Source of the DNA: Pseudochelatococcus lubricantis
GTDB taxonomy: Bacteria > Pseudomonadota > Alphaproteobacteria > Rhizobiales > Beijerinckiaceae
Assembly: GCF_042432495.1 (NCBI RefSeq)
Contig: NZ_JBHLXC010000002.1
Coordinates: 124,001 to 188,000 of the forward strand
Direction: 5' to 3'
Length of the DNA: 64,000 nucleotides
The first letter of the stretch is position 1. Each line of letters opens with the position of its first letter. Shown here in pieces: positions 25,393 to 35,291 of the stretch. The notes under the pieces are model-generated. The model had not been told where the DNA came from. It made no database searches and worked only from the letters and a program-made list of their open reading frames with translations. Position numbers and translations under genes: made by a program.

Positions 25393-25917
25393 ATGGAGCG
25401 CCAGTCGAGTTATGATTATGAACAGCTTCTCGCCTGTGGGCGGGGAGAGCTGTTCGGTGCCGGAAATGCGCAGTTGCCCCTGCCGCCGATGCTGATGTTC
25501 GACCGTATCACCTCCATCGTGGAGGCAGGCGGCGAATACGGCAAGGGCGGCGTACGGGCGGAACTCGATGTGCGGCCGGACCTTTGGTTCTTTTCCTGCC
25601 ACTTCAAGGGCGACCCGGTGATGCCCGGCTGCCTGGGCGTCGATGCCCTCTGGCAGCTCGTCGGCTTCTTCCTCGGCTGGCTAGGCTCGCCGGGACGCGG
25701 CCGGGCGCTGGGCGTGGGCGAGGTCAAGTTCACGGATCAGGTGCTGCCGACCATCCGTAATGTCGTCTACGGCGTCGATCTCAAGCGCGTCTTCCGCTCG
25801 AAGCTGGTGCTCGGCATTGCCGACGGCTGGCTGGAGGCCGACGGCAAGCGCATCTACACCGCCAGGGACCTGCGCGTCGGCCTGTTCACCACGGATGCGG
25901 CCGCAGCCGGCGCCTGA
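25393..25917 (+). CDS. fabA: 3-hydroxydecanoyl-ACP dehydratase/isomerase
   Basis: Dehydrates 3-hydroxyacyl-ACP and isomerises trans-2-decenoyl-ACP to the cis-3 form, the branch point to unsaturated fatty acids. The 174-aa hot-dog protein keeps the catalytic pair at the E. coli numbering: His70 in SCHFKGDPVMPGCLG and Asp84 in VDALWQL. A GGGGG run lies two bases before the ATG, an unusually tight ribosome site, with AAGGAA further up. It heads the fabA-fabB-fabI cluster, 192 bp before fabB. Confidence 0.97.
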   Translation: MERQSSYDYEQLLACGRGELFGAGNAQLPLPPMLMFDRITSIVEAGGEYGKGGVRAELDVRPDLWFFSCHFKGDPVMPGCLGVDALWQLVGFFLGWLGSPGRGRALGVGEVKFTDQVLPTIRNVVYGVDLKRVFRSKLVLGIADGWLEADGKRIYTARDLRVGLFTTDAAAAGA

Positions 25918-26109
25918 CGCAGCCGGCCGGTTTTCCGCGAGCGGGATGCGGGATGGCTGGACAACGCCACCGACGCGCGCCATATGCTGCGACAAGTGCC
26001 GGCGCGGGCGGATACCGCCCGCAGGTTCCCCCGCAGATGCCGGGATGGGCCTTGGCCGCGCGCGAACGACTTGACTGAACCGAATATTGCGAAAGAGGGA
26101 ACGTTTGCG

Positions 26110-27333
26110 ATGAGACGTGTCGTGGTGACGGGGATGGGCATCGTCTCATCCATCGGCAACAACGCGCAGGAAGTGCTGGCTTCGCTGCGCGAAGCGCGTT
26201 CCGGCATCGTCTTCGCGCAGGACTATGCCGACCTTGGGTTCCGCTGCCGCGTGCACGGCGCCCCCACCATCCGGCCGGAGGAGCATGTCGACAGGCGCGC
26301 CATGCGGTTCCACGGCGGCGGCACGGGCTGGAACCACATCGCCATGGATCAGGCCATCGCCGATTCGGGGCTGGATCCGTCCGACATCAGCAACGAGCGC
26401 ACCGGCATCATCATGGGCTCCGGCGGGCCTTCCGCGCGCACGCTCGTCGACGCGGCGGACATCACCCGCACCAAGGGCCCCAAGCGCGTCGGGCCTTTCG
26501 CCGTGCCGAAGGCCATGTCCTCCACCGCCTCCGCCACGCTCGCGACCTGGTTCAAGATCAAGGGCGTCAACTATTCGATCTCGTCCGCCTGCGCCACGTC
26601 CAGCCACTGCATCGGCAACTCCGTCGAGCAGATCCAGTACGGCAAGCAGGACATCATGTTCGCGGGCGGCTGCGAGGAACTCGACTGGACGCTCTCCGTG
26701 CTGTTCGACGCCATGGGCGCCATGTCCTCGAAATACAACGACACGCCGCAGACCGCCTCCCGCGCCTATGACCTCCACCGCGACGGCTTCGTGATCGCCG
26801 GCGGCGCCGGCGTCCTGGTGCTGGAGGAGCTGGAGCACGCGCGGGCGCGCGGCGCGAAAATCTATGCGGAAATCGTCGGCTATGGCGCGACGTCCGACGG
26901 CTACGACATGGTTGCCCCCTCGGGCGAGGGCGCGGAGCGCTGCATGCGGCAGGCGCTCGCCACCGTCAATGTGCCGGTCGACTACATCAATCCGCACGCC
27001 ACGTCCACGCCGGCCGGCGACGGGCCGGAAATCGAGGCCATCCGGCGCGTGTTCGGCGCGGGGGAGGCCTGCCCGCCCATCTCCGCCACCAAGTCTCTCA
27101 CCGGCCATTCGCTGGGGGCGGCGGGCGTGCAGGAGGCGATCTATTCGCTGCTGATGCTCAACAACGGTTTCATCTGCAAGAGCGCCAACATCGAGGAACT
27201 GGACCCCGCCTTCGCGGACATGCCGATCGTCCGCGAGCGCATTGACGACGTATCGCTCAATTGCGTGCTGTCGAACTCGTTCGGCTTCGGCGGCACCAAC
27301 GCTACCCTCGTCTTCAAGCGACTCGAAGCCTGA
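26110..27333 (+). CDS. fabB: 3-oxoacyl-ACP synthase I
   Basis: Elongating ketosynthase that accepts the cis-3 product of FabA. The 407-aa protein has Cys161 in SSACATSSHC, then His in NPHATSTPAGD and in SLTGHSLGAAG, the Cys-His-His triad of the KAS I/II group. I start at the ATG at 26110 (MRRVVVTGMG, the normal beginning); an upstream reading to 25984 adds only unconserved residues. A GAGGG lies 10 bases upstream. It is followed by fabI after 9-15 bp. Confidence 0.97.
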   Translation: MRRVVVTGMGIVSSIGNNAQEVLASLREARSGIVFAQDYADLGFRCRVHGAPTIRPEEHVDRRAMRFHGGGTGWNHIAMDQAIADSGLDPSDISNERTGIIMGSGGPSARTLVDAADITRTKGPKRVGPFAVPKAMSSTASATLATWFKIKGVNYSISSACATSSHCIGNSVEQIQYGKQDIMFAGGCEELDWTLSVLFDAMGAMSSKYNDTPQTASRAYDLHRDGFVIAGGAGVLVLEELEHARARGAKIYAEIVGYGATSDGYDMVAPSGEGAERCMRQALATVNVPVDYINPHATSTPAGDGPEIEAIRRVFGAGEACPPISATKSLTGHSLGAAGVQEAIYSLLMLNNGFICKSANIEELDPAFADMPIVRERIDDVSLNCVLSNSFGFGGTNATLVFKRLEA

Positions 27334-27348
27334 GGCGGAGGAATGCTA

Positions 27349-28197
27349 GTGACAAAAGGTCTGATGCAGGGAAAACGCGGCCTCGTCATGGGCGTCGCGA
27401 ACGATCATTCCATTGCCTGGGGCATCGCGAAGACGCTGCACGAACACGGGGCGGAACTGGCCTTCACCTATCAGGGCAACGCGCTGCACAAGCGCGTGGC
27501 GCCGCTTGCGGAAACGGTCGGCTCAAGCGTGATCCTGCCGTGCGACGTGGAGGACCTCGCGTCCGTGGATGCGGTGTTCGACGCGCTGAAGGAGCAGTGG
27601 GGCGGCATCGATTTTCTGGTGCACGCCATCGCCTTCTCGGACAAGAGCGAGCTGAAGGGCCGCTATGCCGACACCACGCGCGAGAACTTTCTGCGCACGA
27701 TGCTGATCTCCTGCTTCTCCTTCACCGAGGTGACGAAGCGCGCGGCCGCGATCATGCCGGCGGGCGGTTCCATCATGACGCTGACCTACGGCGGCGCTAC
27801 CCGCGTCATGCCCAACTACAATGTCATGGGTGTTGCCAAGGCGGCGCTGGAGGCGAGCGTGCGCTACCTCGCCAACGATTTCGGCGCGGATTCCATCCGC
27901 GTCAACGCCATCTCGGCCGGCCCGGTGCGCACGCTGGCGGGCGCGGGCATCGCCGACGCGCGGCTGATGTATTCCTACCAGAAGGCCAACTCGCCCCTGC
28001 GGCGCACCGTCACCACCGAGGAAATCGGCGGTGCGGCGGCATACCTGCTTTCGGACCTGTCCTCCGGTGTCACGGGCGAGATCCACTACGTGGATTCCGG
28101 CTACAACATCATCTCGATGCCGCGCACCGAAACGCTGAAAATCCACGACGCGGCGGAGGCAGCGGCACAGGCGGCGGGAACCGAAGCCGCGAAATAG
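27349..28197 (+). CDS. fabI: Enoyl-ACP reductase [NADH]
   Basis: Reduces the trans-2 double bond in the last step of each elongation round; target of triclosan. The 282-aa short-chain dehydrogenase relative has the NAD loop GVANDHSIAWGIA, the YNVMGVAK segment holding the catalytic Tyr and Lys, and AGPVRTLAGAGI. I prefer the GTG start at 27349: GGAGGA ends six bases upstream, whereas the ATG at 27343 directly abuts that ribosome site. It is the last gene of the fab operon. A 7-bp hairpin at 28258-28274 may end transcription weakly. Confidence 0.96.
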   Translation: MTKGLMQGKRGLVMGVANDHSIAWGIAKTLHEHGAELAFTYQGNALHKRVAPLAETVGSSVILPCDVEDLASVDAVFDALKEQWGGIDFLVHAIAFSDKSELKGRYADTTRENFLRTMLISCFSFTEVTKRAAAIMPAGGSIMTLTYGGATRVMPNYNVMGVAKAALEASVRYLANDFGADSIRVNAISAGPVRTLAGAGIADARLMYSYQKANSPLRRTVTTEEIGGAAAYLLSDLSSGVTGEIHYVDSGYNIISMPRTETLKIHDAAEAAAQAAGTEAAK

Positions 28198-28257
28198 GCA
28201 TTTCCGATCCGGCGCCCTTCGCTCCCCACCTCCGTTTCCTTGCGGCGATAACGGAGC

Positions 28258-28274
28258 GGTGCGCCTCGCGCACC
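28258..28274 (+). terminator. Weak hairpin after fabI
   Basis: GGTGCGC, loop CTC, GCGCACC, with no U-tract. It may slow polymerase between fabI and the YihY gene; weak evidence. Confidence 0.3.
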
Positions 28275-28366
28275 ACATATTCGTGTTCCGGATATGCTAT
28301 TGATGGGGATGGATCGCGCTAGGCAGGCGCCGTCCATCCCCGATACTGGCACGCGGAGGGGTCGGT

Positions 28367-29335
28367 TTGGACATCGTGACCCGCCTTGCAAAGCTGATCT
28401 GGATGTCGTTCCGCCGCTTCGACGCCCATGATGGCTGGGCCATCGCGAGCCATATCGCGCTCTCGGCGCTGATGTCGCTGTTTCCCTTCGTCATCCTCAT
28501 CGCCGCGCTCGCCAGTACGTTTCAGGCCGAAGGGCTTGCCGATTCCGTCACCGACCTGATGCTGGAGGCCTGGCCGCAGGAGGTCGCAGGGCCGATCGGG
28601 CGCGAACTCCACCATGTGCTCACCATCAAGCGCGGCGACCTGCTCACCGTGGGCGCCTTGCTTGCGCTCTACTTCTCGTCGAACGGGGTGGAGGCGCTGC
28701 GCATCGGCCTCAACCGCGCCTATGACGTGACGGAGACACGCCCGTGGTGGCTGACGCGGCTTGAGGCCTTCGCCTATGTGATCGGCGGCGCGGCGGCATT
28801 GATCGTGTTCTCGTTCCTCGTCGTACTAGGGCCGCTGCTATGGCGCACGCTGGTGGAATACGTGCCCGCGCTCCAGCCTCTGCATGGCCTCGTATTCGCC
28901 GCGCGCTTCTCGGTGGCGACGCTGGTGATCGTGATCGCGCTCTTCGTCGGCCATCTGTGGCTGCCCAGCGAACGCGCGCGCCGCAAGAAGGACCGCCTGC
29001 TCGGCGAACGGCGCACGCTGCTGTCGGTGCTGCCGGGGGTCGCGGTGACGCTGGTTCTCTGGCTCGTCGGCGGCACGGCCTTCGGCCTTTATCTCGACAG
29101 CTTCGCGCGCAACTATGTCTCGACCTACGCGGGGTTGGCGTCGGGCATGATCGTGCTGGTATTTCTCTATATGCTCGCCGCCATTTTCATCTACGGGGCG
29201 GAACTCAACGCCTCCATCGCGGCGCTGCGGCGCAAGGCACGCGAAAACGCGGCGGCCCAGGAAGAGCCCCTGGCGCCGGAGGAAGCGGCGGGCGAGGCGC
29301 GGCCCGCTCAGACGCGCGCCGCCGCCAGCATATAA
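28367..29335 (+). CDS. YihY/BrkB family inner-membrane protein
   Basis: A 322-aa polytopic protein with about six membrane helices in the YihY/BrkB pattern: the DGWAIASHIALSALMSLFPF first helix, YFSSNGVEALRIGLNRAY, VLGPLLW and the late YAGLASGMIVLVFLYM. The family was once called ribonuclease BN, which was an error; its role in the envelope is unknown. The Ala/Glu-rich C-terminal tail is probably cytoplasmic. The last 28 bp overlap the convergent ubiG. I take the ORF start at 28367, seven residues before a conserved-looking KLIWMSF. Confidence 0.87.
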   Translation: MDIVTRLAKLIWMSFRRFDAHDGWAIASHIALSALMSLFPFVILIAALASTFQAEGLADSVTDLMLEAWPQEVAGPIGRELHHVLTIKRGDLLTVGALLALYFSSNGVEALRIGLNRAYDVTETRPWWLTRLEAFAYVIGGAAALIVFSFLVVLGPLLWRTLVEYVPALQPLHGLVFAARFSVATLVIVIALFVGHLWLPSERARRKKDRLLGERRTLLSVLPGVAVTLVLWLVGGTAFGLYLDSFARNYVSTYAGLASGMIVLVFLYMLAAIFIYGAELNASIAALRRKARENAAAQEEPLAPEEAAGEARPAQTRAAASI

Positions 29336-30087
29336 TTCACCGACAGGTCGGACGACGTCTGCCACGTATCGCCCAGCGGCCGATAGACGACGCCTGTGCG
29401 GTCCGTGACGGCCAGGCCGTGCCGGGAGATGGCGGCGGCAAGTTCGTCGGGCGTGATGAACCGGCGCCAGTCATGCGTGCCGCGCGGCAGCCAGCGCAGC
29501 ACGTACTCCGCTCCCACGATGGCGAGCGCGAAGGATTTCGCCGTGCGGTTCAGGGTCGCCATGACGAGCAGACCGCCCGGCCGCACGACGGCGCAGGTCG
29601 CGGCGACGAAAGCCTCGACATCGGCCACGTGCTCCACCACCTCCATGGCGAGCACGACATCGAATTGCTCGCCGCTGGCGGCCACGCTCTCCACCGTCTG
29701 CGCGCGGTAGTCGATGGCGAGCCCCTCCCCCGCCGCGTGCGCTCGCGCCACGGCAAGATTCTTCTCTGCCGGATCGAGCCCGGTGACGGACGCGCCGAGA
29801 CGCGCCAGCGGCTCCGAAAGCACACCGCCGCCGCAGCCGATGTCGAGCACCGAAAGCCCGGCCAGCGGGGCATCGGCGCGGATGTCGCGCCCGAAGCGAT
29901 TCGCGGCGAGGTCGCGGATGTAGCCCACCCGCACGGGGTTGAAGCGGTGAAGCGGACGCATCGGCCCGCGCGGGTCCCACCATGTGCCGGCGAGGCGCTC
30001 GAAGCGGGCCACCTCGTCGGGATCGACCGTTCCCGCCTCAGTCTGTCGTGTGCCAGTCACCGCGTCCTCCTGCTGCATCTCGGGCAA
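29308..30087 (-). CDS. ubiG: Ubiquinone biosynthesis O-methyltransferase
   Basis: Carries out both O-methylations of ubiquinone synthesis. The 259-aa protein is a class I SAM methyltransferase with DIGCGGGVLSEPLARLGA as motif I, LDPAEKN, AMEVVEHVAD and the UbiG-specific ATLNRTAKSFALAI and PRGTHDWRRFITP. The N-terminal FERLAGTWWDPRGPMRPLH is the usual UbiG beginning. It is divergent from lysC, the standard rhizobial arrangement, and its 3' end overlaps the YihY gene by 28 bp. Confidence 0.96.
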   Translation of the reverse strand: MPEMQQEDAVTGTRQTEAGTVDPDEVARFERLAGTWWDPRGPMRPLHRFNPVRVGYIRDLAANRFGRDIRADAPLAGLSVLDIGCGGGVLSEPLARLGASVTGLDPAEKNLAVARAHAAGEGLAIDYRAQTVESVAASGEQFDVVLAMEVVEHVADVEAFVAATCAVVRPGGLLVMATLNRTAKSFALAIVGAEYVLRWLPRGTHDWRRFITPDELAAAISRHGLAVTDRTGVVYRPLGDTWQTSSDLSVNYMLAAARV

Positions 30088-30331
30088 GCCCCTGTCCCGC
30101 GCCCGGCCGGGCGGGCGTCGTCAGACGTCACCCGCCGTTCGTCCGACCGGCACATGCGGACCATTGACATGCGGGCCCGCCCCCGGCATCTATACACGCC
30201 TTTCATGCCGTTTTCAGCGGTTGAATGCCAGTTCCACAGGCTCCGGTTCCATCTGGCGCCAGTTCCTTCAGTCCCGGTTTTCCCGGCCGCTGCGGCGGTG
30301 CAAGCCAACGGAAAGCGAACCCGATTCCATC

Positions 30332-31597
30332 ATGGCCCGTCTGGTGTTGAAGTTCGGCGGTACGTCCGTCGCCACGATTGAACGAATCCGCAACGTGGCT
30401 CTCCATGTAAAACGCGAGGTGGATGCAGGCCATCAGGTCGCCGTCGTCGTATCGGCCATGTCGGGCAAAACCAACGAACTGGTGGGGTGGTGCCGCGAGG
30501 CCTCCGCCCTGCACGACGCGCGCGAATATGACGCAGTGGTCGCGTCGGGCGAGCAGATCACGGCCGGCCTCCTGGCAATCACGCTGCAATCCATGGGGCT
30601 CGATGCGCGCTCGTGGCTCGGCTGGCAGATTCCGATCCTGACCGACGGCGCCCACGGCGCCGCCCGCATCACCGGCATGGACGGCGCGCCGCTTATCGAG
30701 GCGTTCGAGAAGAATAACCAGATCGCGGTGATCGCAGGCTTCCAGGGCATTCACCAGCAGACCGGGCGCATCACGACGCTCGGGCGCGGCGGCTCGGATA
30801 CGAGCGCGGTGGCCGTCGCCGCCGCCATCAACGCCGACCGGTGCGATATCTACACGGACGTCGACGGCGTCTACACCACCGACCCGCGCGTGGTGCCCCA
30901 CGCCAGCCGGCTCGACCGCGTCTCCTTCGAGGAAATGCTCGAAATGGCCTCGCTCGGCGCGAAAGTGCTGCAGGTGCGCTCGGTGGAACTCGCCATGCTC
31001 TACAAGGTGCGCACCTTCGTGCGTTCCAGTTTCGACGATCCGGCCGCGCCCCGGCCCGGCACCCTGATTTGCGATGAGGAGGATATATTGGAACAACAGG
31101 TCGTGACCGGCATCGCCTTCTCGCGAGACGAAGCACAGATCACGCTGCGGCGCGTTGCAGACCATCCGGGCATCGCCGCGGCGATCTTCGGCCCGCTGGC
31201 GGATGCCAATATCAATGTCGATATGATCATCCAGGTCGTTTCCGACGACACGACGACAACCGACATCACCTTCACCGTTCCGGCCTCCAGCTATGAGCGG
31301 GCGCGCCAGATCCTGGAGGATCACCGCGCCACCATCGGCTTCACCTCCCTGCAGGGCGCAACCGACGTTGTGAAGATTTCCGCCATCGGCATCGGCATGC
31401 GCAGCCATGCGGGCGTCGCCGCGCGCGCCTTCCGCGCCCTGGCGGACAAGGGCATCAACATCCGTGCGATCACCACATCGGAGATCAAGTTCTCGGTGCT
31501 GATCGATGCCGAATATACGGAGCTTGCCGTGCGCACGCTCCACGCGCTCTACGGACTCGACAGGAAGCCCGAGGCGGAAACGAAGGCCGCAAGCTGA
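30332..31597 (+). CDS. lysC: Aspartate kinase
   Basis: Phosphorylates aspartate at the head of the lysine, threonine, methionine and diaminopimelate pathways. The 421-aa monofunctional enzyme has the KFGGTSVA motif at residues 7-14, the GRGGSDTSA loop, and two C-terminal ACT domains (from about residue 260) for feedback by lysine and/or threonine. The start is the ATG at 30332; there is no clear Shine-Dalgarno. It shares a conserved block with ptsP, prfA and prmC. The DapD-DapE pair 7 kb downstream serves the same pathway. Confidence 0.96.
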   Translation: MARLVLKFGGTSVATIERIRNVALHVKREVDAGHQVAVVVSAMSGKTNELVGWCREASALHDAREYDAVVASGEQITAGLLAITLQSMGLDARSWLGWQIPILTDGAHGAARITGMDGAPLIEAFEKNNQIAVIAGFQGIHQQTGRITTLGRGGSDTSAVAVAAAINADRCDIYTDVDGVYTTDPRVVPHASRLDRVSFEEMLEMASLGAKVLQVRSVELAMLYKVRTFVRSSFDDPAAPRPGTLICDEEDILEQQVVTGIAFSRDEAQITLRRVADHPGIAAAIFGPLADANINVDMIIQVVSDDTTTTDITFTVPASSYERARQILEDHRATIGFTSLQGATDVVKISAIGIGMRSHAGVAARAFRALADKGINIRAITTSEIKFSVLIDAEYTELAVRTLHALYGLDRKPEAETKAAS

Positions 31598-31857
31598 ACG
31601 GGCCGGCGGCGGATTGCGCCGTTGTCGTGTGACGTGCACGATTGCGTGCGACAAACGCGCGTGACGTCCTGGAGAGGTCAATGTTGCATTGCACAACTGC
31701 AATCCGCATCATTCTTTTGGGCGTTGACGCTTGCGATGTTGCATGAAGCTTGGTTATACCCCGCACATGGGCTGCCGGGGAGCTGCGTCGTGAGTCGCGG
31801 TTTCGGGCCGGTGTGGTGCCGCCCCGCGACAGGGAGCGGCTTTTCGGGAACGGGCTG

Positions 31858-34125
31858 ATGCGGGGAGCGTTGGGGAGCCCACGATTGCTGTTGCGTCGTC
31901 TGCGCGAGGTCATGGCGGAACCGGTCAGTGCGCAGGAGCGGCTGGACCGGATCGTGGTCGTTATTGCCTCCAACATGGTCGCGGAGGTGTGCTCGGTCTA
32001 CGTGCTGCGCATCGACGGCACGCTGGAGCTTTACGCCACGGAGGGCCTCAATCCCGAGGCCGTCCACATGACGACCATGCGCCTCGGCGAGGGCATCGTC
32101 GGCACCATCGCCCGCGACGCTGAACCGCTCGCGCTGGCGGACGCGCAGCTCCACCCCGCTTATTCCTACAAGCCGGAAACCGGGGAGGAAGTGTACCGCA
32201 GCTTCCTTGGCGTTCCCATCCTGCGCGCCGGCAACACGCTCGGCGTTCTCGTCGTCCAGAACCGCGCCCAGCGCAACTATACGGAAGAAGAGATCGAGGC
32301 GCTGCAGACCACGGCCATGGTGCTCGCGGAGATGATCGCCTCCGGCGAGCTGCAGGCGCTGGCGAAACCGGGCGCCGACATCGCCGTGCGCCGCTCCCTG
32401 CACCTGCGCGGCGTTTCGCTGGCAGACGGCGTGGGGCTCGGCCACGCGGTGCTGCACGAGCCGCGCGTCGTGGTGAACAATCTTCTCGCGGACGATCCGG
32501 CGCACGAACTCGCACGCATCGACAAGGGCGTCGCTGCCGTGCGCGAGACCATCGACCGGCTGGTGGAGCGCGGCGACGTCGCCCATCATGGCGAGCACCG
32601 CGACGTGCTGGAGACGGTGCGCATGTTCGCGAACGATCAGGGCTGGATCAGGCGCGTGCGCGAGGTCGTGGGCACCGGCCTCACGGCCGAGGCCGCCGTC
32701 GAGCGCGTGCAGTCGGACGTGCGCGCGCGCATGTTGCGCCAGACGGACCCCTATCTGCGCGACCGGCTGCACGATCTCGACGAATTGTCCGACCGCCTGC
32801 TGCACGCGCTCGCCGGCGAGCATTTCGGCGCCTCGCGCGAGGAACTGCCGGAGAACGCCATCCTGGTGGCGCGCTCCATGGGACCGGCGGCGCTGCTCGA
32901 CTACGACCGCTCGCGCCTGCGCGGCCTCGTGCTGGAGGAAGGCGGACCGGCGAGCCATATCGCCATCGTCGCGCGCGCGCTCGGCATCCCCACCGTCAGC
33001 GAGATCGCCGGCATCGCCGGCATGCTGGAGGCGGGCGATGCCGTCATCGTCGACGGTTCGGCGGGCGACGTGCAGGTGCGTCCCCAGCCCGACGTCCAGT
33101 CCGCCTACGCCGAGAAGGCGCGGCTGCGCGCCAAGCGGCAGGAGCAGTACCGCAGCCTGCGCGACCTGCCCGCGCTGACACTCGACGGCGAGCGGATATC
33201 GCTCAATCTCAACGCCGGCCTGCTCGTCGACCTGCCGCACGTGTCGGAGACGAATGCCGACGGCGTCGGCCTGTTCCGCACGGAACTGCAGTTCATGATC
33301 GCCGAGCGCATGCCCTCCACCAGCGAGCAGGAGGCGCTCTACCGGCAGGTGCTCGACGAACTGAACGGCGCGCCGGTGACCTTCCGCACGCTGGATATCG
33401 GCGGCGACAAGGTGCTGCCCTACATGCAGGCGGTGGAGGAGGAGAATCCGGCGCTGGGCTGGCGCGCCATCCGCATTGGCCTCGACCGGCCCGGCCTGCT
33501 GCGGGCGCAGGTGCGCGCGCTGCTGAAGGCTTGCAGCGGGCGGGCGCTGAAAGTGATGTTCCCCATGGTCGCCACCGTCGAGGAGTTCAATCGCGCGAAG
33601 GCCATCGTCACGCGCGAGCTGTCCTACCTGCGCAAGCACGGCCATGTCGAGCCCTCCTCCATCGCCGTGGGCGTGATGGTGGAGGTGCCCTCGCTGGTGT
33701 TCCAGATCGAGGAACTGGTGCGGGTCGCGGACTTTCTCTCCGTCGGCTCCAACGACCTGATGCAGTTCCTGTTCGCCGCCGACCGCGAGAACCGGCAGGT
33801 GGCCGAGCGCTTCGACCCGCTCAGCACGCCGCTGCTGCGCGCGCTGAAGGTCATTCACGACAGCGCCAGTGCCGGCAACACGCCGGTGACGCTGTGCGGC
33901 GAGATCGGCGGCAAGCCGCTGGAGGCGATGGCGCTCATCGGCCTGGGCTACCGGTCGCTTTCCATGTCACCGGCCTCCATCGGCCCGGTGAAGGCCATGC
34001 TGCTGTCGCTCGACACGGGCGCCATCACGGCGGAGATGAACCGGCTGCTGGCGACGGCGGGCGACCGGGGCACGCTGCGCCAGGCGCTGGCGGGCTTTGC
34101 AGCCGCGCGGGGGATTCCGGTGTAG
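31858..34125 (+). CDS. ptsP: Phosphoenolpyruvate-protein phosphotransferase PtsP (EI-Ntr)
   Basis: First enzyme of the nitrogen-related PTS; passes phosphate from PEP to NPr. The 755-aa protein has an N-terminal GAF sensor domain (about 20-150), the EI helical and swivelling domains with the phosphorylated His367 in GGPASHIAIVAR, and a C-terminal PEP-binding barrel with GVGLFRTEL, FRTLDIGGDK and the catalytic Cys region VTLCGEIGG. I start at the ATG at 31858 (MRGALGSPRLLLRRLREVM), which fits rhizobial homologues; an upstream start at 31750 adds Arg-rich, unlikely sequence. An ATTGCA-N4-TGCAAT dyad is at 31688-31703. Confidence 0.95.
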   Translation: MRGALGSPRLLLRRLREVMAEPVSAQERLDRIVVVIASNMVAEVCSVYVLRIDGTLELYATEGLNPEAVHMTTMRLGEGIVGTIARDAEPLALADAQLHPAYSYKPETGEEVYRSFLGVPILRAGNTLGVLVVQNRAQRNYTEEEIEALQTTAMVLAEMIASGELQALAKPGADIAVRRSLHLRGVSLADGVGLGHAVLHEPRVVVNNLLADDPAHELARIDKGVAAVRETIDRLVERGDVAHHGEHRDVLETVRMFANDQGWIRRVREVVGTGLTAEAAVERVQSDVRARMLRQTDPYLRDRLHDLDELSDRLLHALAGEHFGASREELPENAILVARSMGPAALLDYDRSRLRGLVLEEGGPASHIAIVARALGIPTVSEIAGIAGMLEAGDAVIVDGSAGDVQVRPQPDVQSAYAEKARLRAKRQEQYRSLRDLPALTLDGERISLNLNAGLLVDLPHVSETNADGVGLFRTELQFMIAERMPSTSEQEALYRQVLDELNGAPVTFRTLDIGGDKVLPYMQAVEEENPALGWRAIRIGLDRPGLLRAQVRALLKACSGRALKVMFPMVATVEEFNRAKAIVTRELSYLRKHGHVEPSSIAVGVMVEVPSLVFQIEELVRVADFLSVGSNDLMQFLFAADRENRQVAERFDPLSTPLLRALKVIHDSASAGNTPVTLCGEIGGKPLEAMALIGLGYRSLSMSPASIGPVKAMLLSLDTGAITAEMNRLLATAGDRGTLRQALAGFAAARGIPV

Positions 34126-34195
34126 CGTGTCTCCGTTTCGCGCCGCCGCCCTTGCGGTTCCACGCTGCCGCATCCATTTCCCCGACAAGATATTC

Positions 34196-35281
34196 ATGAC
34201 CGACATCATCACCCCTCCCGCCGACCGGCTCGCCGCCATTCTCGACCGCCACGCCGTGCTGACGGCGACGCTGGCGGCCGGTGCCGATTCCGACACGTTC
34301 GTTTCGCTGTCGCGGGAGCTGTCGGAGCTAGACCCCGTCGTGGAGGCGATCCGCACCTTCAAGACGGCGGAGAGCGACCTCGCGGAGATCGATTCGCTCA
34401 TCGGCGATCCGAAGACGGACCGGGAGATGCGCGCCTTCGCGGCGGACGAGCGCCCGGCAGCCGTGGCGCAACTTGCGGAAGCTGCGCGCACGCTGACGAT
34501 CATGCTGCTGCCTAAGGACAGCGCCGACGAGAAGAGCGCCATCCTTGAAATCCGTGGCGGCACGGGCGGCGACGAGGCCGCGCTGTTCGCGGGAGACCTG
34601 CTGCGCATGTACACGCGCTATGCCGCCACGAAGGGCTGGTCGGTCGAGATTCTGTCCGAGAGCCCCGGCACGGCCGGCGGCTACAAGGAAGTGGTCGCGG
34701 AGGTGACGGGCCGGGGTGTGTTCGCGCGCCTGAAGTTCGAATCCGGCACGCATCGCGTGCAGCGCGTGCCGGATACGGAGGCGTCCGGCCGCATCCACAC
34801 CTCCGCCGCCACGGTCGCCGTGCTGCCGGAGGCGGAGGAGGTGGATGTCGCCATCGACGAATCGGACCTGCGCATCGAGACCATGCGCTCCGGCGGCGCG
34901 GGCGGCCAGCACGTCAACAAGACCGAATCGGCCATCCGCATCACGCATATCCCCACCAACACCGTGGTGTTGGTGCAGGAGGAGCGCTCCCAGCACCGCA
35001 ACCGCGCCAAGGCCATGTCCATGCTGCGCGCCCGTCTCTATGATGCCGAGCGCAGCCGCAAGGACGCCGAGCGCGCGCAGGACCGCAAGCTGCAGGTGGG
35101 CTCGGGCGACCGCTCCGAGCGCATCCGCACCTATAACTTCCCGCAGGGGCGCGTCACGGACCACCGCATCAACCTCACCCTCTACAAGCTGGACGAGGTG
35201 ATGATGGGCACCGGCCTCGACCAGCTGCTCGATGCCCTGATCGCCGAGCATCAGGCCGAACAGCTCGCGGCGCAGGCATGA
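34196..35281 (+). CDS. prfA: Peptide chain release factor 1
   Basis: Recognises UAA and UAG stop codons and triggers peptide release. The 361-aa protein has the catalytic GGQ at residues 236-238 in RSGGAGGQHVNKTESAIR, the residue methylated by PrmC. The preceding FESGTHRVQRVP is the expected flank. The ATG at 34196 gives the normal RF1 beginning; the longer reading from 34097 overlaps ptsP. It is followed by prmC after 10 bp, a functional pair. Confidence 0.97.
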   Translation: MTDIITPPADRLAAILDRHAVLTATLAAGADSDTFVSLSRELSELDPVVEAIRTFKTAESDLAEIDSLIGDPKTDREMRAFAADERPAAVAQLAEAARTLTIMLLPKDSADEKSAILEIRGGTGGDEAALFAGDLLRMYTRYAATKGWSVEILSESPGTAGGYKEVVAEVTGRGVFARLKFESGTHRVQRVPDTEASGRIHTSAATVAVLPEAEEVDVAIDESDLRIETMRSGGAGGQHVNKTESAIRITHIPTNTVVLVQEERSQHRNRAKAMSMLRARLYDAERSRKDAERAQDRKLQVGSGDRSERIRTYNFPQGRVTDHRINLTLYKLDEVMMGTGLDQLLDALIAEHQAEQLAAQA

Positions 35282-35291
35282 TCGCCGGCCG

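Noticed and set aside
30164..30196. Sigma-70 promoter TTGACA...TATACA before lysC
   Set aside because: The spacer is 21 bp, too long for a standard promoter.
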